From NCBI GenBank assembly GCA_019637555.1, contig JAHBVK010000005.1:1-64000 (forward strand): a stretch of DNA of 64,000 nt, in the 5' to 3' direction. The DNA comes from Anaerolineae bacterium. GTDB lineage: Bacteria > Chloroflexota > Anaerolineae > Aggregatilineales > UBA2796. Within the stretch, counting starts at the first letter, position 1; each line of letters starts with the position of its first letter. The translations under genes and the position numbers were made by a program. Shown piece after piece: positions 62,476-64,000 of this stretch. The notes beneath the pieces were generated by a model. The model ran no database searches. It was not told where the DNA came from and saw only the letters and a program-made list of their open reading frames with translations.

Positions 62476-62546
62476 CAGCAGATACCCGTCAAGCGACTCA
62501 TGATTACGCTACAATTCACGATTCGTAGGCTTGCCTCTGATGCACG

Positions 62547-63236
62547 ATGATCGGTATTGTCATGCTCAGCGACGATCAGTTGGTTAAGTTAAAAACAGTT
62601 TTGCCAATACTCAAAAACGCAGATGCACAACTCCTGAATGCCCTGCGTCGAGAAGCATTTTTCGCTCGTATATCCGCCGGACACGATGTGTTCGTGGAAG
62701 GGGATGATGCCAATGCCATCGCACTGTTAATCTCAGGCGTTGTTCGTGTCTATAAGATCGGGGATAACGCCCGTGAGATCACGCTCTATCGTTTCGGGAC
62801 TGGTGAATCTTGCATCTTGACTGCAAATGCTATCCTGTCACAGCAAACATTCCCCGCGATAGCCAACGTTGAACAAGATGTTGAAGCGGTCATGATTCCG
62901 GCAGATACGTTTCGCAGGTGGATAAGAGAGTATGACCAGTGGCGTGAATTTGTCTTTACGCTATTGTCTCAAAGATTATTGAATGTGATGGAAATTGTGG
63001 ATGCGGTCACCTTCCGCCGGATGGACATTCGCGTCGCTGCGCTGCTGCTCGAGCGCAGTAGTGCGAACAATTTCGTCAATCTCACTCACCGCGAGATCGC
63101 GGCTGAACTTGGCAGTTCGCGGGAAGTCGTCAGCCGTATCCTTGAGGATATGGCGGATCGTGGCATGATTCGCGTTCTGCGAGGGACAGTTGAAATTGTC
63201 GATCCCGAACTTCTGAAAACTCAAGCCACTCGGTGA
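62547..63236 (+). CDS. Crp/Fnr-family regulator with a single cysteine
   Basis: This 229-residue regulator has a cyclic-nucleotide-binding-like domain (about 25-140) and a C-terminal winged helix with REIAAELGSSREVVSRILEDM (about 185-205). It lacks the four-cysteine cluster of FNR. The only cysteine, Cys-89, is in TGESCILTANAIL, a motif that recurs in a subgroup of Crp/Fnr proteins. Start at 62547 or 62562 is uncertain. It stands between the sulfur operon and the DUF2892 gene. Sensing of reactive sulfur through Cys-89 is a guess based on context only. Confidence 0.9.
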   Translation: MIGIVMLSDDQLVKLKTVLPILKNADAQLLNALRREAFFARISAGHDVFVEGDDANAIALLISGVVRVYKIGDNAREITLYRFGTGESCILTANAILSQQTFPAIANVEQDVEAVMIPADTFRRWIREYDQWREFVFTLLSQRLLNVMEIVDAVTFRRMDIRVAALLLERSSANNFVNLTHREIAAELGSSREVVSRILEDMADRGMIRVLRGTVEIVDPELLKTQATR

Positions 63237-63244
63237 CTTTATCA

Positions 63245-63273
63245 CTGACATCTCCTCAGCTCATCCCTATACT
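63245..63273 (+). promoter_or_regulatory. Predicted promoter of the DUF2892 gene
   Basis: CTGACA (63245-63250), 17 bases, and TATACT (63268-63273). ACTGA recurs at 63244, 63271 and 63283, which may be chance. Confidence 0.5.
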
Positions 63274-63306
63274 GAAGCTATTACTGAGCTAAAGAGGAGA
63301 AGAAAC

Positions 63307-63534
63307 ATGGATACCTTCGTCAACTTCATGGCTTCAACCGCTGGACGGATTGTCCGCATCGTGGCAGGAATTGCGCTCATCGCAGTCGGCTTAGGGGTAC
63401 TAACTGGCACGACTGGCATCATCGTGGCTGTCATTGGCTTAGTGCCACTGGCGGCGGGTTTGTTCGATTTTTGTGTTTTTGCCCCGCTCTTTGGTCGTCC
63501 TCTAAGTGGACCGAAAATTCGCGCAGGAAAATAA
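63307..63534 (+). CDS. DUF2892 inner-membrane protein
   Basis: This 75-residue protein has the DUF2892 form: N-terminal RIVRIVAGIALIAVGLGVL (helix 1), a short turn with TGTTG, IIVAVIGLVPLAAGLFDFC (helix 2) and a CVFAPLFGRPL tail with one cysteine. It starts at ATG 63307 behind AGAGGAGAAG. In other bacteria this domain occurs fused to rhodanese (YgaP type) or beside sulfur genes, which supports a place in the sulfur module. Its role is unknown. Confidence 0.88.
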   Translation: MDTFVNFMASTAGRIVRIVAGIALIAVGLGVLTGTTGIIVAVIGLVPLAAGLFDFCVFAPLFGRPLSGPKIRAGK

Positions 63535-63584
63535 CGCTGTCCACTACACCAAGAGTGATCTCACCTTGCTTCCCGCGATACAAG

Positions 63585-63615
63585 AAACCTCAAGACGCGA
63601 ACTTGAGGTTTTTAC
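63585..63615 (+). terminator. Intrinsic terminator after the DUF2892 gene
   Basis: AAACCTCAAG (63585-63594) and CTTGAGGTTT (63602-63611) form a perfect 10-base stem with a 7-base loop, extended by further T. It lies between convergent genes. Confidence 0.88.
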
Positions 63616-63650
63616 GAATTTAACCGAACTACCACAGCACGAAATTGCCG

Positions 63651-64000
63651 TTAGCTTCTGATCAACTCAATTGTGCCGTTAGTTCCCTGTAGCTTCCAAC
63701 GCTGTGAACCTAAAGACTGCGGATTCAAACTGTCGGCACAGCGATAATCTTTAAGGCTCATTTCTGCCACAAACTCAGCTTGCTCGGTTGTCAGCGTCAG
63801 CCGTCCATTGGCTTCCTGCACTCCCGTGATTTCCGAGGTGACGTAGTGAATCACAACTCCCGGTCTGATCCGCCAGTCCAGCGGAAGGATTGCCCCACGT
63901 CGCGCTGGTAAGGAGATCGCGTTACCGCCAAACTGCGGTACACCTGAAGAAGAAATGATCGTTTCGACGGGATCATCCTGATAGTTGCTGACGAATAAGA
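63651..64000 (-). CDS. C-terminal part of a glycosidase, probably GH35 beta-galactosidase-like
   Basis: The frame is open from the window edge to the stop at 63651-63653, giving 116 complete codons. It contains LFVSNYQDDPVETIISSSG, then FGGNAISLPARRGAILPLDW and RIRPGVVIHYVTSEITGVQ. That arrangement of beta strands is typical of the domain after the catalytic barrel in GH35 beta-galactosidases, but the catalytic part is outside the window, so the family is tentative. It converges on the DUF2892 gene, with a terminator between. Confidence 0.55.
   Translation of the reverse strand, partial: LFVSNYQDDPVETIISSSGVPQFGGNAISLPARRGAILPLDWRIRPGVVIHYVTSEITGVQEANGRLTLTTEQAEFVAEMSLKDYRCADSLNPQSLGSQRWKLQGTNGTIELIRS

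Noticed and set aside
1-64000. CRISPR arrays, insertion sequences, prophage genes, replication origin
   Set aside because: No repeat arrays, transposase, integrase or DnaA-box cluster was seen on reading both strands.

Overview
The window looks like part of a chromosome from a free-living, plant-polysaccharide-degrading bacterium, most likely a member of the Chloroflexota (Anaerolineae-like). This taxonomic call is an inference. It rests on the many sugar ABC importers with their own LacI-type regulators, the Thr/Pro-rich lipoproteins carrying WD40 or LysM domains, Tat-exported binding proteins, and a signalling pair of a style common in that phylum. No phage, insertion sequence, CRISPR array or origin was seen. 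One tRNA (Glu, TTC) is present.

Layout. (1) 1-9300: saccharide use. A truncated sugar-binding protein is followed by a divergent cytoplasmic GH31 glycosidase, a secreted TIM-barrel glycosidase, and an unusual protein made of two solute-binding domains fused in tandem. (2) 9562-20468: envelope functions. It holds a WD40 lipoprotein, a histidine kinase/response regulator pair, and a divergent MacAB-like operon (permease, adaptor, two ATPases, LysM lipoprotein). (3) 20465-29901 (minus): a LacI-headed operon with a complete sugar ABC importer, a six-hairpin glycosidase, a 2-hydroxyacid dehydrogenase and a sugar isomerase. (4) 30115-30714: tRNA-Glu and a hairpin-rich non-coding stretch. (5) 30715-38342: a polyol-type operon (SorC regulator, FGGY kinase, GlpD-like dehydrogenase, class I aldolase, iron alcohol dehydrogenase) with a divergent aldo/keto reductase. 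(6) 38515-47406: LacI regulator and a GH51 arabinofuranosidase operon with a five-gene peptide-type (Dpp/Opp) importer. (7) 47867-54476 (minus): a sugar-acid operon with an ATPase-less ABC importer, an enolase-superfamily dehydratase and two dehydrogenases. (8) 54746-58112: two convergent, overlapping signalling genes. (9) 58364-63534: a sulfane-sulfur module (LysR, two rhodaneses, TauE exporter, persulfide dioxygenase-rhodanese, Crp/Fnr regulator, DUF2892 protein). (10) 63651-64000: the C-terminal end of a GH35-like glycosidase.

How the parts fit. Extracellular and intracellular glycosidases release sugars that three importers bring in. Each uptake operon has its own operator palindromes, and two of them carry an intrinsic terminator just after the binding-protein gene, which should make binding protein in excess over permease. 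The importer without an ATPase probably borrows the MalK/UgpC-type ATPase at 24137-25255 or another one elsewhere. No wholly unknown system is evident. The least explained items are the dual solute-binding fusion, the MalF-like permease with an SH3-like insert, the small gene overlapping the GH31 start codon, the polyol operon whose substrate is unassigned, and the degenerate kinase-receiver protein.
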